From the NCBI GenBank assembly GCA_005882315.1, contig VBAR01000001.1, positions 2,243,736 through 2,307,735 on the forward strand: a stretch of DNA of 64,000 bases, read 5' to 3'. Source of the stretch: Bacteroidota bacterium (GTDB lineage Bacteria > Bacteroidota > Bacteroidia > Chitinophagales > Chitinophagaceae). Shown piece by piece: positions 28,358 through 36,696 of the stretch. The translations under genes were made by a program, and so were the position numbers. Below the pieces are notes generated by a model that saw only the letters and a program-made list of their open reading frames with translations, searched no databases and had not been told where the DNA came from. Position 1 is the first letter of the stretch, and every line of letters starts with the position of its first letter.

Positions 28358-29281
28358 ATGAAAATAAAAACATTATTAACAATTGGACTAGTTGCCTTTG
28401 TGATTAGCTCCTGCCTGAAATCCGAAGACGAATTTGGATGGGAAGCTGACAAGGGGCAGATACTCACAGGCATCTATGACGCGGCTACTTCTGGTGAGAT
28501 CAAGCCATTTGTTTTAAATCTGACACCGACTGTTGAAACAATAGATTTTCTTGTGCTTAAGACAACGGCTGCAAGAGAAGTGCAACCATCGGGTGATATT
28601 ACAGCGACAGTGGTTATTGATAACTCACTTGTTACTGCATATAATGCCGCAAATGGAACGTCATACGTTGCGTTGCCGGCAAATGCCTATACACTTCCAT
28701 CAATGACTGCAACTATTCCTGCTAATGTAGCAACAAATAAAAGAGAGGCTATCCTTCCAATGACGATCAATAAAGCTAATCTCAATCTTTCTAACCAATA
28801 TGCTATTGGGATGAAGTTGGTAACTGTTAGCCAGGGAATCATCAATGTATTGGAAGAAGAGGTTATAGCTACATTCCTGGTAAAGAATCCGTATGATGGT
28901 ATTTATTCTTATGTATCAGGGAGTGTGGTAAGGTATCTTTCACCCGGAGTGCCAGCCAATGATGCGTTGAGCGGACCTTTAACGACTTCGCTTCCTGATG
29001 TAAAATTTGTTACAACTGGTGCTGCTACAAATCTGCTTCAAGGTTTGCAGTGGTCTGGTGGTGGCGGAGTTGGTGGTGTAGACCCAGTAACTGTTACAAC
29101 TAATGCAGCTACGAATGCAACAACTACTACGTCTACAACAGCTGTAACTATGGCCAATATTGCTGGACAGCCAAATAACTATAACCCTGCAACTAAAACT
29201 TTCACTCTGAATTTCTGGTGGAATCCAACTTCCACTACCCGTGAATATCATGTAGTGTTTAAGTACAAAGGACCAAGATAA
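28358..29281 (+). CDS. DUF1735 lipoprotein
   Basis: I start at the ATG 28358, giving a 307-residue lipoprotein with lipobox VISSC (Cys19); the frame extends 8 codons further to a TTG without signal character. The N-terminal half holds the DUF1735 beta domain (VLKTTAAREVQPSGDITATV, NKREAILPMTIN), and the C-terminal part is Thr/Asn-rich. Proteins with DUF1735 in Sus-type operons usually act as extra surface glycan- or ligand-binding proteins. It is the last gene of the Sus unit. Confidence 0.8.
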   Translation: MKIKTLLTIGLVAFVISSCLKSEDEFGWEADKGQILTGIYDAATSGEIKPFVLNLTPTVETIDFLVLKTTAAREVQPSGDITATVVIDNSLVTAYNAANGTSYVALPANAYTLPSMTATIPANVATNKREAILPMTINKANLNLSNQYAIGMKLVTVSQGIINVLEEEVIATFLVKNPYDGIYSYVSGSVVRYLSPGVPANDALSGPLTTSLPDVKFVTTGAATNLLQGLQWSGGGGVGGVDPVTVTTNAATNATTTTSTTAVTMANIAGQPNNYNPATKTFTLNFWWNPTSTTREYHVVFKYKGPR

Positions 29282-29303
29282 TAACCAAGGTTAATTGCTT
29301 TAT

Positions 29304-29335
29304 AAAAGTTCCGGATTATTCCGGAACTTTTTTTT
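29304..29335 (+). terminator. intrinsic terminator of the SusC/D unit
   Basis: A 12-bp perfect stem (AAAAGTTCCGGA / TCCGGAACTTTT, 4-nt loop) followed by a T run, 22 bp after the DUF1735 stop. Confidence 0.85.
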
Positions 29336-29410
29336 GTCCATTTTGCCAGGCAATTTTTACACGATTGTATGGCATAATGAGTTTACATTTGTCCGCTTAA
29401 AATAAACGAA

Positions 29411-29725
29411 ATGGATAATCAAAACAATCAGCCGCCCAACCAGCTGAATATAGAACTGACAGAAGAAATAGCAGAAGGTAATTACGCCAATCTCGCTATC
29501 ATCACTCACTCACATGCAGAGTTTGTAATTGATTTTGTAAACGTAATGCCCGGCACTCCCAAGAGTAAAGTAAAGAGTCGTATTATTTTTACCCCGCAAC
29601 ATGCAAAACGGTTTATGAAAGCAATGATGGAAAACATCAGCAAATATGAAGCTGTAAATGGACAGATAAAAGACCTTGAAGATGTTCAGGTGCCGCTGAG
29701 TTTTGGTCCGACGGCGCAAGCATGA
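29411..29725 (+). CDS. DUF3467 protein
   Basis: A 104-residue cytoplasmic protein with the DUF3467 core: GNYANLAIITHSHAEFVIDF, a PGTPKSKVKSRI segment and FTPQHAKRFMKAMMENI. The family is widespread and its function unknown to me. It is monocistronic, following the Sus terminator, and its stop is directly abutted by the inverted repeat of the IVP element. Confidence 0.85.
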   Translation: MDNQNNQPPNQLNIELTEEIAEGNYANLAIITHSHAEFVIDFVNVMPGTPKSKVKSRIIFTPQHAKRFMKAMMENISKYEAVNGQIKDLEDVQVPLSFGPTAQA

Positions 29726-29726
29726 G

Positions 29727-29756
29727 GAGTTGGTAGTTGGGAGATAGGAGTTAGGA
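29727..29756 (+). repeat. left arm of 30-bp imperfect inverted repeat
   Basis: Its inner 17 bases (GGAGATAGGAGTTAGGA) occur in inverted orientation at the right arm, 30165-30194; about five mismatches fall in the outer part. The arm begins one base after the DUF3467 stop and contains the stop codon of the IVP gene. Confidence 0.7.
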
Positions 29757-30128
29757 ATCTGACGTAGAAATAAATTTATCAGGGTTATTAATCATATACC
29801 AAATAAGTTTACCTGCCTCATCATTTTTACCAGTAAGATTGTTATACTCTTCTGTTGTTAAATAGCCGCAATCCTTTGAAAAATCCAACCAAACTTGGGT
29901 TTCACTATTTTCGGTTTCAGCATCATTCAGTTTACTTATAAAATAGTCCTTGTATCTTCTCCTTCGATAAGACTCGGCAATGTTTGCACAAACTGATCTT
30001 GACGATCTTCTTATTTGATCTATTAATGAATACTTTTCTTCTGACGGAAACCTTTTGGAAATAATAAAGATTTCCATTGCCAGTGAGTAAGCCTTTTTAT
30101 AGGCCAACAGATCTTTATAGTATCCCAT
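29751..30128 (-). CDS. four-helix-bundle protein (23S rRNA intervening-sequence protein family)
   Basis: A 125-residue all-helical protein with the family signature LIDQIRRSSRSVCANIAES, preceded by AYKKAYSLAMEIF and followed by SKLNDAETENSETQVWLDFS. Homologues are encoded inside intervening sequences of 23S rRNA genes and as stand-alone copies like this; a structurally related bundle acts in diversity-generating retroelements. Molecular role is unclear. The gene sits exactly between two 30-bp imperfect inverted repeats, its last codon and stop lying inside the left arm, which suggests it arrived as a discrete cassette. Confidence 0.85.
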   Translation of the reverse strand: MGYYKDLLAYKKAYSLAMEIFIISKRFPSEEKYSLIDQIRRSSRSVCANIAESYRRRRYKDYFISKLNDAETENSETQVWLDFSKDCGYLTTEEYNNLTGKNDEAGKLIWYMINNPDKFISTSDS

Positions 30129-30164
30129 AAAATTAATATGCTGTTTTTTGAAATAATCTTCTTC

Positions 30165-30194
30165 TCCTAACTCCTATCTCCAGACTCCTAACTC
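30165..30194 (-). repeat. right arm of 30-bp imperfect inverted repeat
   Basis: Reverse complement of the left arm with about five mismatches. It ends inside the radC stop codon (30193-30195). Confidence 0.7.
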
Positions 30195-30885
30195 ACAAAA
30201 GTCCTTCATCTGCAAAACTATAGTACCCAAGATCGCTGATGATAATGTGATCGAGAACTTTAATGTCAAAATACTTCGCCGCTTCTTTTATTTTATGCGT
30301 GAGTTCTTCATCAGCACGGCTGGGTTTTAAACTACCCGAAGGATGGTTGTGGGCTAACACTATATTTACTGCATCTTCTTCCAATGCTTTTTTTAAAATT
30401 ATTCTCGGGTCAGCAACAGTTCCGGTAATACCGCCTTCACTTATTATTTCAAAATGATTTATTTTATTCGCCCTGTTAAGAAACAGTACAGCGAATACTT
30501 CGCGGCGGTTATCTTTTATTTTTGATTGAAGAAAAGAAGCAATATCACCCGATGAAACTATTGTTTTCTTTTCCAGCGCATCAGAGGCCTGTCTTCTTCT
30601 GCCAAGTTCCATAGCAGAAACAATTGTGATCGCTTTGGCCTCACCGATACCTTTTACTTTTGTAAGCTCTTTTACAGAAAGTTTACCCAGTTCCTGGAGG
30701 TTATTTTTTCCAGCCTCAAGGATCTCCTTTGCAAGTTCTATTGCACTTTTATTTTTTGTCCCATGGTTTATCAGGATAGCAAGGAGTTCAGAATTGCTGA
30801 GGATTTCCGCGCCATGAGCAAGTAGTTTTTCTCTTGGCCGTTCGTCTTTTGCCCAGTTCTTAATTGAGTAGTACTGCTCTTGCAT
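30193..30885 (-). CDS. radC: RadC/UPF0758 JAB-domain protein
   Basis: A 230-residue protein with an N-terminal helix-hairpin-helix part (ELTKVKGIGEAKAITIVSAM) and a C-terminal JAB1/MPN-type metalloprotease fold with the metal motif HNHPSGSLKPSRAD. Despite the name, a DNA-repair function is not established for this family. Start ATG at 30885. It lies beside the IVP cassette, whose repeat overlaps the radC stop. Confidence 0.92.
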   Translation of the reverse strand: MQEQYYSIKNWAKDERPREKLLAHGAEILSNSELLAILINHGTKNKSAIELAKEILEAGKNNLQELGKLSVKELTKVKGIGEAKAITIVSAMELGRRRQASDALEKKTIVSSGDIASFLQSKIKDNRREVFAVLFLNRANKINHFEIISEGGITGTVADPRIILKKALEEDAVNIVLAHNHPSGSLKPSRADEELTHKIKEAAKYFDIKVLDHIIISDLGYYSFADEGLL

Positions 30886-30986
30886 GAAGCAAGGTTAGAT
30901 AATATTTTTATCCTCAACAATACCACTAACAGGTATTGAGAAGAAGAACCGAAATCCAAACTTTTGAGAAACTAAATATCCAAACT

Positions 30987-31205
30987 ATGAAAACCCGTAC
31001 ACAAAAACCTCTTGGCGCCCTGCACCCAGTATTATTTTTCAGTGGAATTTATTTTGTAGCCCTTTTGTTTTCGATTTTTATCTGTTCAGCGATCTTCTAC
31101 AGTTGCCAGTCAACCAGTGCTGGTTTTACAGGTAAAACAAAACAGGCAAAACCTCCAATGCAGACTGAAAAGCCGGCGCAATCGATGGCAATCGCCAGAA
31201 GGTAA
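30987..31205 (+). CDS. small membrane protein, 72 aa
   Basis: Read from the ATG at 30987, the product has a basic N-terminus (MKTRTQKPLG), one strong hydrophobic segment (about residues 16-38, containing LFFSGIYFVALLFSIFI) and a short hydrophilic Lys/Gln-rich tail. A Cys in FYSCQS could be a lipobox-like site, but the spacing is poor. No family recognised. The longer frame from 30936 adds 17 residues without support. Confidence 0.5.
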   Translation: MKTRTQKPLGALHPVLFFSGIYFVALLFSIFICSAIFYSCQSTSAGFTGKTKQAKPPMQTEKPAQSMAIARR

Positions 31206-31266
31206 TTTTTAATAAATTTTCCTTTTACAGTATCACTGTATTCAGTTTCCGACTGATGACTTTCCC

Positions 31267-31274
31267 TATCTTCG
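31267..31274 (+). promoter_or_regulatory. -7-like box (TATCTTCG) of prs
   Basis: One mismatch from TAnnTTTG, 22 bases before the prs ATG. A plausible promoter for prs-rplY. Confidence 0.4.
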
Positions 31275-31296
31275 CCGCTCCAAAGCAGTCCTCACC

Positions 31297-32244
31297 ATGT
31301 CATCAGTCAAAATTTTCTCAGGTACAGGCTCACAGGCCCTTACGGCGCAAATCTGTAAACAATTCGGAGCCAAGCAAGGCAAAGTGAATATCCAGAAATT
31401 TAGTGACGGCGAAATATGCCCTGTTTTCCTCGAAAGTATCCGTGGCGATTATGTTTTCCTTGTTCAAAGTACCTACGCACCGTCTGATAACCTTATGGAG
31501 CTTCTATTGATGATAGATGCAGCCCGAAGAGCATCGGCATATAAAGTAGTGGCCGTTATGCCTTATTACGGCTATGCGAGGCAGGATAGAAAAGACAAAC
31601 CCCGAGTTGCAATTGGAAGTAAACTGGTTGCCAATATGTTAGTAGCGGCAGGAGCAGACAGGGTAATTACAATGGACCTTCATGCCCCCCAGATCCAGGG
31701 TTATTTTGATATTCCGGTTGATCACCTGGATAGCTCGGCAGTTTTTATCCCTTACATACAGCAACTTGGCCTTAAAAACCTTACTTTTGCCGCCCCCGAT
31801 GTGGGAGCTAGTAACCGCATCAGGGAAATTGCAAGCTACTTCGAAGCCGAAATGGTGATCTGTGATAAGCATAGGAAAAGGGCAAACGAGATAGCAAGCA
31901 TGGTGGTAATCGGGGATGTAACGGATAAGGATATTGTGATAATAGATGACATCTGCGATACCGGCGGAACACTGGCAAAAGCCGCAGCTCTTTTAAAAGA
32001 AAAAGGTGCAAGAAGTGTAAGGGCTTTGACCACACACCCTGTTTTGAGTGGAAAGGCATATGATAATATCAATAACAGTGTGCTGGAAGAGTTAGTGGTT
32101 TGTGATACAATACCCTTAAGACAAGATGGAGGAAAAATAAAAGTGATCACGGTAGCAGAATTGTTCGCAGTGGCTATCAGGAACGCTTTTGAAAATAAAA
32201 GTATCACCAGCCTGTTCATACACTCACAGCGCAAAGACAAATAG
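31297..32244 (+). CDS. prs: ribose-phosphate pyrophosphokinase
   Basis: A 315-residue PRPP synthetase. It has the ATP-site flexible loop region GYARQDRKDKPR, DLHAPQIQGYFDIPVDHL for metal and ribose phosphate binding, and the PRPP motif DIVIIDDICDTGGTLAKAA. It makes PRPP from ribose-5-phosphate and ATP for nucleotide, His and Trp synthesis. The bL25 gene follows 21 bp downstream; prs-rplY-pth adjacency is a common bacterial arrangement and supports all three calls. Confidence 0.96.
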   Translation: MSSVKIFSGTGSQALTAQICKQFGAKQGKVNIQKFSDGEICPVFLESIRGDYVFLVQSTYAPSDNLMELLLMIDAARRASAYKVVAVMPYYGYARQDRKDKPRVAIGSKLVANMLVAAGADRVITMDLHAPQIQGYFDIPVDHLDSSAVFIPYIQQLGLKNLTFAAPDVGASNRIREIASYFEAEMVICDKHRKRANEIASMVVIGDVTDKDIVIIDDICDTGGTLAKAAALLKEKGARSVRALTTHPVLSGKAYDNINNSVLEELVVCDTIPLRQDGGKIKVITVAELFAVAIRNAFENKSITSLFIHSQRKDK

Positions 32245-32265
32245 TAACTAAACAAACAACATAAA

Positions 32266-32916
32266 ATGAAAACAATTACAATCGAAGGACAACTGAGGAC
32301 CGGAAACGGGAAGAAAGCCACCCGTCTAATCCGCTCTCAGGAGTTAGTGCCCGGTGTAATTTATGGCGGTGCCGCAGAGGTGAACTTTTCAGCTCCTGCA
32401 AAGGCTCTCAGGTCATTAGTTTACACTCCGGATTTTCAGCTTGCAGAAGTAACTATCGATGGTAAAACTTACCGTTGTATTATGAAAGATCTGCAGTTTG
32501 ATAAAATTACAGATGAGTTGATGCATATCGACTTACTCGAACTGGTTGAGGATAAAAAAGTGATTGCTACCATTCCTATCAAGTATGTAGGGGTACCGGT
32601 AGGTGTAAAAGATGGAGGTAAGCTGGCGTTAAAAATGAAATCACTTAAAATAAAAACTTACCCGAAATACCTGAAGGAAAACATTGAAGTGAATATAGAG
32701 AAACTGGAATTGCATGGCAACGTACGTGTAGAGGATGTAAAGATTGAGAACTATGAGATATTGAACTCTCCCCGTATTCCCATTGCATCAGTACAAATAA
32801 CCCGTGAGTTGAAAGTAGAAGAATCAGCCGCTGCACCTGCTGCCGCTGCTGCTGCTCCGGCTGCTGCCGCTGCTGCCGCTCCTGCTGCCGCACCAGCAAA
32901 AGAAAAGAAGAAATAA
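32266..32916 (+). CDS. rplY: 50S ribosomal protein bL25/Ctc
   Basis: A 216-residue TL5/Ctc-type bL25. The N-terminal 5S-rRNA-binding domain (MKTITIEGQLRTGNGKKATR ... GVIYGG) is followed by the C-terminal beta domain found in long Ctc forms. The last 35 residues are a low-complexity Ala/Pro tail ending in basic residues (PAKEKKK). A strong terminator follows at 32937. Confidence 0.93.
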   Translation: MKTITIEGQLRTGNGKKATRLIRSQELVPGVIYGGAAEVNFSAPAKALRSLVYTPDFQLAEVTIDGKTYRCIMKDLQFDKITDELMHIDLLELVEDKKVIATIPIKYVGVPVGVKDGGKLALKMKSLKIKTYPKYLKENIEVNIEKLELHGNVRVEDVKIENYEILNSPRIPIASVQITRELKVEESAAAPAAAAAAPAAAAAAAPAAAPAKEKKK

Positions 32917-32936
32917 ACAGGAAAAGATTTCTATAC

Positions 32937-32968
32937 AAAACCCACTTCATTCATGTTGTGGGTTTTTT
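32937..32968 (+). terminator. intrinsic terminator after rplY
   Basis: Stem AAAACCCAC (32937-32945) / GTGGGTTTT (32958-32966), 12-nt loop, followed by a T run. Confidence 0.8.
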
Positions 32969-33023
32969 TGTAGCCTAAAAGAAAAGGATTAATGTAAATT
33001 AGTTTTCTATTCATCAGTATATC

Positions 33024-33599
33024 ATGAAGTACCTGGTAGTCGGTTTGGGAAATATTGGCAATGAATATGCACACACCCGCCACAACATTGGTTTCGATGT
33101 GGTGAATGCTTTTGTACTTAAGCATGGGGGATCTTTTTCTACCGGGCGACTGGCATATACAGCGGAAGTAAAATGGAAGGGAAAGAAAATGGTCTGTATT
33201 TGCCCAACCACTTTTATGAATCTTAGCGGCTCTGCGGTTAAGTATTGGATGGATAAGGAGAAAATAACGGTAGAGAATGTGCTTATTATTCTTGATGATA
33301 TTGCCTTACCACTAACCAAACTTCGATTAAGGCCGGGTGGAAATGATGGAGGACATAATGGGCTTAAAAGTATTAATGAAGTGCTTGGAACAAAAGATTA
33401 TCCCCGCCTGCGATTTGGTATAGGTAGTAATTACCCTAAAGGCATGCAGGCCGATTTTGTACTAAGCAAATGGAAAAAAGAAGAAGAACCTCTTGTAAAG
33501 CATAAGATTAATGTGGCTATAGAAGTAATAGAGACATTTGCCTTAGCTGGTTTAACCACAGCTATGAACCAGGTAAATAATAAAGAGATTTCTCTATGA
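33024..33599 (+). CDS. pth: peptidyl-tRNA hydrolase
   Basis: A 191-residue Pth with the conserved N10 (VGLGNIG), catalytic H20 in HTRHNIGFD, FMNLSG, LDDIALP (D91/D92) and GGNDGGHNGLKS (N112). It recycles peptidyl-tRNAs released from stalled ribosomes. Start ATG at 33024, past the rplY terminator, so it probably has its own promoter. Confidence 0.95.
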   Translation: MKYLVVGLGNIGNEYAHTRHNIGFDVVNAFVLKHGGSFSTGRLAYTAEVKWKGKKMVCICPTTFMNLSGSAVKYWMDKEKITVENVLIILDDIALPLTKLRLRPGGNDGGHNGLKSINEVLGTKDYPRLRFGIGSNYPKGMQADFVLSKWKKEEEPLVKHKINVAIEVIETFALAGLTTAMNQVNNKEISL

Positions 33600-33737
33600 C
33601 AAATCAGATTCATTACTTACTTTAGCTCCCCTGAGTTTTTTAAGCCATTCTTTTTTAAAATCCCCGATCTTATTGAAGCACCAAATGAATATATGGGATG
33701 AACAGCCCTTTTTGTATTGTATCCGATGTATTTAATC
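33594..33737 (-). pseudogene. start-less open frame, possible gene remnant
   Basis: On the minus strand a 47-codon frame runs from just after a TGA to a TAG overlapping the pth end. It reads protein-like at its C-terminal half (GDFKKEWLKKLRGAKVSNES) but has no ATG, GTG or TTG. It may be a decayed gene end or chance. No family recognised. Confidence 0.2.
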
Positions 33738-33754
33738 ATTAAAGCCACCTTGTT

Positions 33755-34366
33755 ATGAAGATTTTTTGTGTTGGCCGCAATTATGCAGCCCATGCCTCTG
33801 AGTTAGGAAACGAAATCCCCGATGAACCGGTGATTTTTATGAAGCCTAAAAGTGCTTTGTTACAGCCTAACACTCCATTTTATTATCCTGAGTTTACCAA
33901 CGAATTGCATCATGAATGCGAACTAGTACTGCGTGTTTGTAAAAACGGAAAATACCTGCAGGATAAATTTGCGGGTAAATATTATGATGCAATCACAGCA
34001 GGTATCGATTTTACAGCAAGAGATATTCAAAATGAGCTGAAAGAAAAAGGTCTTCCATGGGAAAAAGCCAAAGCCTGGGACAACTCAGCAGCAATTGGCA
34101 AATGGATACCTGTAGAAAATATCAAAAACAAAAAAGATATCAATTTCTGTTTGTATAAAAACAAAGAACTGGTACAGCAGGGAAATTCTTCCAATATGCT
34201 GCACAGCTTTGATAAGATCGTTGCATACATTTCTCAATACTTTTCAATCAATATCGGTGACCTCATATTTACCGGGACACCGGCAGGTGTTGGAGAATTG
34301 GTAGTAGGAGATGAACTTGAATTATTTATTGAGGACGAAAGCTTATTAAAATTTGACGTAAAATAG
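33755..34366 (+). CDS. fumarylacetoacetate hydrolase family protein
   Basis: A 203-residue FAH-domain enzyme: GRNYAAHASELGNEIPDEPV near the start, the metal-binding acids in LHHECELVLRV and GIDFTARDIQ, and the C-terminal ISIGDLIFTGTPAGVG-like motif (here INIGDLIFTGTPAGVG). Members of this small size act as acylpyruvases, oxaloacetate tautomerases or related C-C hydrolases. The substrate is not deducible. It is followed by a terminator at 34423. Confidence 0.88.
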   Translation: MKIFCVGRNYAAHASELGNEIPDEPVIFMKPKSALLQPNTPFYYPEFTNELHHECELVLRVCKNGKYLQDKFAGKYYDAITAGIDFTARDIQNELKEKGLPWEKAKAWDNSAAIGKWIPVENIKNKKDINFCLYKNKELVQQGNSSNMLHSFDKIVAYISQYFSINIGDLIFTGTPAGVGELVVGDELELFIEDESLLKFDVK

Positions 34367-34422
34367 TTTTAGAGTTATTACACGCTTTGAATCGACAAAG
34401 CAAAACCAACTGCACCATAAAA

Positions 34423-34455
34423 AAACATCCCGGTTATTTTAACGGGATGTTTTCT
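34423..34455 (+). terminator. intrinsic terminator after FAH gene
   Basis: Stem AAACATCCCG (34423-34432) / CGGGATGTTT (34443-34452) with a T-rich tail. Confidence 0.75.
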
Positions 34456-34479
34456 TTTATTTAAGCGTCAATGTTCCCT

Positions 34480-34487
34480 TATTTTTG
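34480..34487 (+). promoter_or_regulatory. -7 box (TATTTTTG) of fused E1 gene
   Basis: Matches TAnnTTTG, 18 bases before the ATG at 34506 and just after the preceding terminator. Confidence 0.45.
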
Positions 34488-34505
34488 CCGGGTTAGCTTG
34501 CAACG

Positions 34506-36572
34506 ATGATTGATAATTCCATTTTACTGAAAGCCTATGCCCTTATGAGTAAAGCCAAATTCATGGCTGAAACTTATGAGGCTAACCGCTCCATCTGCAA
34601 ATACGTTCATTCCACTTCAAGAGGACATGAGGCCATACAATTAGCCGCAGCATTTCAATTACAGCCACAGGATTTTGTAAGTCCTTATTATCGTGATGAG
34701 AGTATGCTGTTAGGTATGGGATTTACACCTTATGAGCTCATGCTGCAGTTGCTTGCAAAAAAGGAAGATATCTTCACTGGCGGAAGAGAATATTATTCGC
34801 ATCCCAATTACAAGGGCGTTGATAAACCCACTATCATTCATCAAAGTAGCGCTACTGGGATGCAGGCGATACCTACAACAGGCTTGGCGTATGGAGTTCA
34901 GTTCAAAGAAAACTATAAACCCGATGACTTACCGCACGGAGTGAACGATGAGTTGCCAATTGTTATTTGTTCATTAGGCGATTCAAGTATAACGGAAGGA
35001 GAAGTGAGTGAAGCAATGCAGTTCGCCGTCCTCAAGCAATTACCTATTATTTATTTAGTTCAGGATAATAACTGGGGCATCAGCGTTTCTGCGGCTGAAT
35101 CAAGAACAATGAATGCATTTGAATATGCAGCAGGTTTTAAAGGAATGAACAGGATACAGGTAGATGGAAGTGATTTCGAAGCTTCTTATGAAGTGTTGAA
35201 ATATGTTTGTGATTGGGTAAGAAAAGAAAGAAAACCGTATCTCGTTCATGCACAGGTTCCATTGCTTGGGCATCATACAAGTGGTGTGAGAAAAGAATTT
35301 TACAGAAGCGAAGATGACTGGACAAAACATATAGCACATGATCCTAATCCCAAGCTCAGAAAAAAATTAGCCGAACGTGGAGTAGGCGAAGAAGAAATTT
35401 TAAAAATTGAAACTGAAGCTAACGATACGATCAAAATTGATTTTGAAAAAGCAATAGCTTCTCCTGAGCCGGATCCATCCTCGGTCGAAGATTTTGTTTT
35501 TGCCCCAACAACTGTAATTAACGAATCAGGTGAACGTTCTCCTGTTGATGCAGAAAAAGTATTAATGGTAGATGCCGCTTTGTATGCTATCCGTGAAATA
35601 ATGGAAGATCATCCTGAAGCAATTTTATACGGGCAGGATGTTGGCAAAAGATTAGGTGGCGTTTTTCGTGAAGCAGCAACATTGGCGGATCGGTTTGGTT
35701 CCCATCGTGTTTTTAATACAGCTATACAAGAAGCTTTTATTGTTGGTTCATGCGTTGGTATAAGTGCTATGGGTTTGAAACCGATCGTTGAAGTACAATT
35801 TGCAGATTATATCTATCCCGGATTTAATCAATTGGCAAGCGAGGTTTCAAAAAGTTGTTATCTCACCTGCGGTAAGTTTCCGGTATCCATGATCCTTCGT
35901 GTACCTATTGGTGCTTATGGCGGTGGCGGCCCTTATCATAGCGGTAGTATTGAAACAACTCTACTTTCCATCAAAGGACTTAAAGTCGCTTATCCATCTA
36001 ATGCTGCAGATATGAAAGGATTGATCAAGGCAGCTTACTTAGATCCTAATCCAGTAGTGATGCTCGAACATAAAGGGCTTTACTGGAGTAAAGTGCCGGG
36101 TACCGATGAAGCAAAAACAAAAGAACCGGCCCGTGATTATATTTTGCCTTTTGGAAAAGCGAATATTGTTTTACACGCAGATAAAAATAAAATAGTTAAT
36201 GGCGAAAGCTGTGTAATTATTACTTACGGAATGGGAGTGTATTGGTCAAAAGCTGCAGCCAGAAATTTTTCCGGTCAAATTGAAGTGATTGATCTGAGAA
36301 CATTATTTCCGTTGGATGAAGAATTGGTTTTTGAAAAAGTAAAACTGCATGGAAAATGTTTGATCGTGACGGAAGAGCAACAAAATAATTCTTTTGCAGA
36401 AGCATTAGCAGGGCGCATTTCAAAAGCTTGTTTTCATTGGCTGGATGCACCGGTAGATGTAATTGGAGCATTGAATTTACCTGCTGTGCCAATGAATATG
36501 GCATTGGAAAAAGCAATGCTGCCTGATGCTGAAAAGGTTAGCAAACGAATCAAAAATCTGCTGGCAAATTAG
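34506..36572 (+). CDS. fused alpha/beta 2-oxoacid dehydrogenase E1 (688 aa)
   Basis: The N-terminal half (about 1-340) is an E1-alpha domain with the thiamine-diphosphate motif starting GDSSITEGE and ending DNNWG. The C-terminal half (about 350-688) is an E1-beta/transketolase-type domain (LYGQDVGKRLGGVF, VQFADYIYPGFNQL, GGGGPYHSGSIE). It would decarboxylate a branched-chain 2-oxoacid or pyruvate-like substrate and pass the acyl group to a lipoyl E2. E2 and E3 genes are not in the window. A second fused E1 lies at 40473. The gene is monocistronic and ends 29 bp before the tRNA array. Confidence 0.9.
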   Translation: MIDNSILLKAYALMSKAKFMAETYEANRSICKYVHSTSRGHEAIQLAAAFQLQPQDFVSPYYRDESMLLGMGFTPYELMLQLLAKKEDIFTGGREYYSHPNYKGVDKPTIIHQSSATGMQAIPTTGLAYGVQFKENYKPDDLPHGVNDELPIVICSLGDSSITEGEVSEAMQFAVLKQLPIIYLVQDNNWGISVSAAESRTMNAFEYAAGFKGMNRIQVDGSDFEASYEVLKYVCDWVRKERKPYLVHAQVPLLGHHTSGVRKEFYRSEDDWTKHIAHDPNPKLRKKLAERGVGEEEILKIETEANDTIKIDFEKAIASPEPDPSSVEDFVFAPTTVINESGERSPVDAEKVLMVDAALYAIREIMEDHPEAILYGQDVGKRLGGVFREAATLADRFGSHRVFNTAIQEAFIVGSCVGISAMGLKPIVEVQFADYIYPGFNQLASEVSKSCYLTCGKFPVSMILRVPIGAYGGGGPYHSGSIETTLLSIKGLKVAYPSNAADMKGLIKAAYLDPNPVVMLEHKGLYWSKVPGTDEAKTKEPARDYILPFGKANIVLHADKNKIVNGESCVIITYGMGVYWSKAAARNFSGQIEVIDLRTLFPLDEELVFEKVKLHGKCLIVTEEQQNNSFAEALAGRISKACFHWLDAPVDVIGALNLPAVPMNMALEKAMLPDAEKVSKRIKNLLAN

Positions 36573-36583
36573 CCTCTCAACCT

Positions 36584-36591
36584 TATCTTTG
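36584..36591 (+). promoter_or_regulatory. -7 box (TATCTTTG) ahead of the tRNA-Met array
   Basis: A perfect TAnnTTTG box ten bases before the broken tRNA copy. The intact tRNA-Met (36697) has no equally good box in a usable position, so the two are probably co-transcribed. Confidence 0.5.
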
Positions 36592-36601
36592 CTGCCCATT
36601 T

Positions 36602-36680
36602 GCCGGGGTATCCGCCGCGGCGGATGGTTAGAGCATCGGATTCATATCCGCCGCGGCGGACGGCATGCAAGTCTGCTGCT
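36602..36680 (+). pseudogene. broken tRNA-Met copy carrying two 14-bp palindromes
   Basis: It matches the intact tRNA-Met 95 bp downstream: GCCGGGGTA, then TGGTTAGAGCATCGGATTCA plus TA, then CGGCA and CAAGTCTGCT. Between the blocks, TCCGCCGCGGCGGA (36611-36624) replaces the D-stem/D-loop bases GCTCAGC. A second copy of it (36647-36660) replaces ACCCGAAGGT after the anticodon. The 3' acceptor strand is deleted. It cannot fold as a tRNA and is a degenerate tandem duplicate of the functional gene. Confidence 0.85.
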
Positions 36681-36696
36681 TAATAAAATATTTTTT

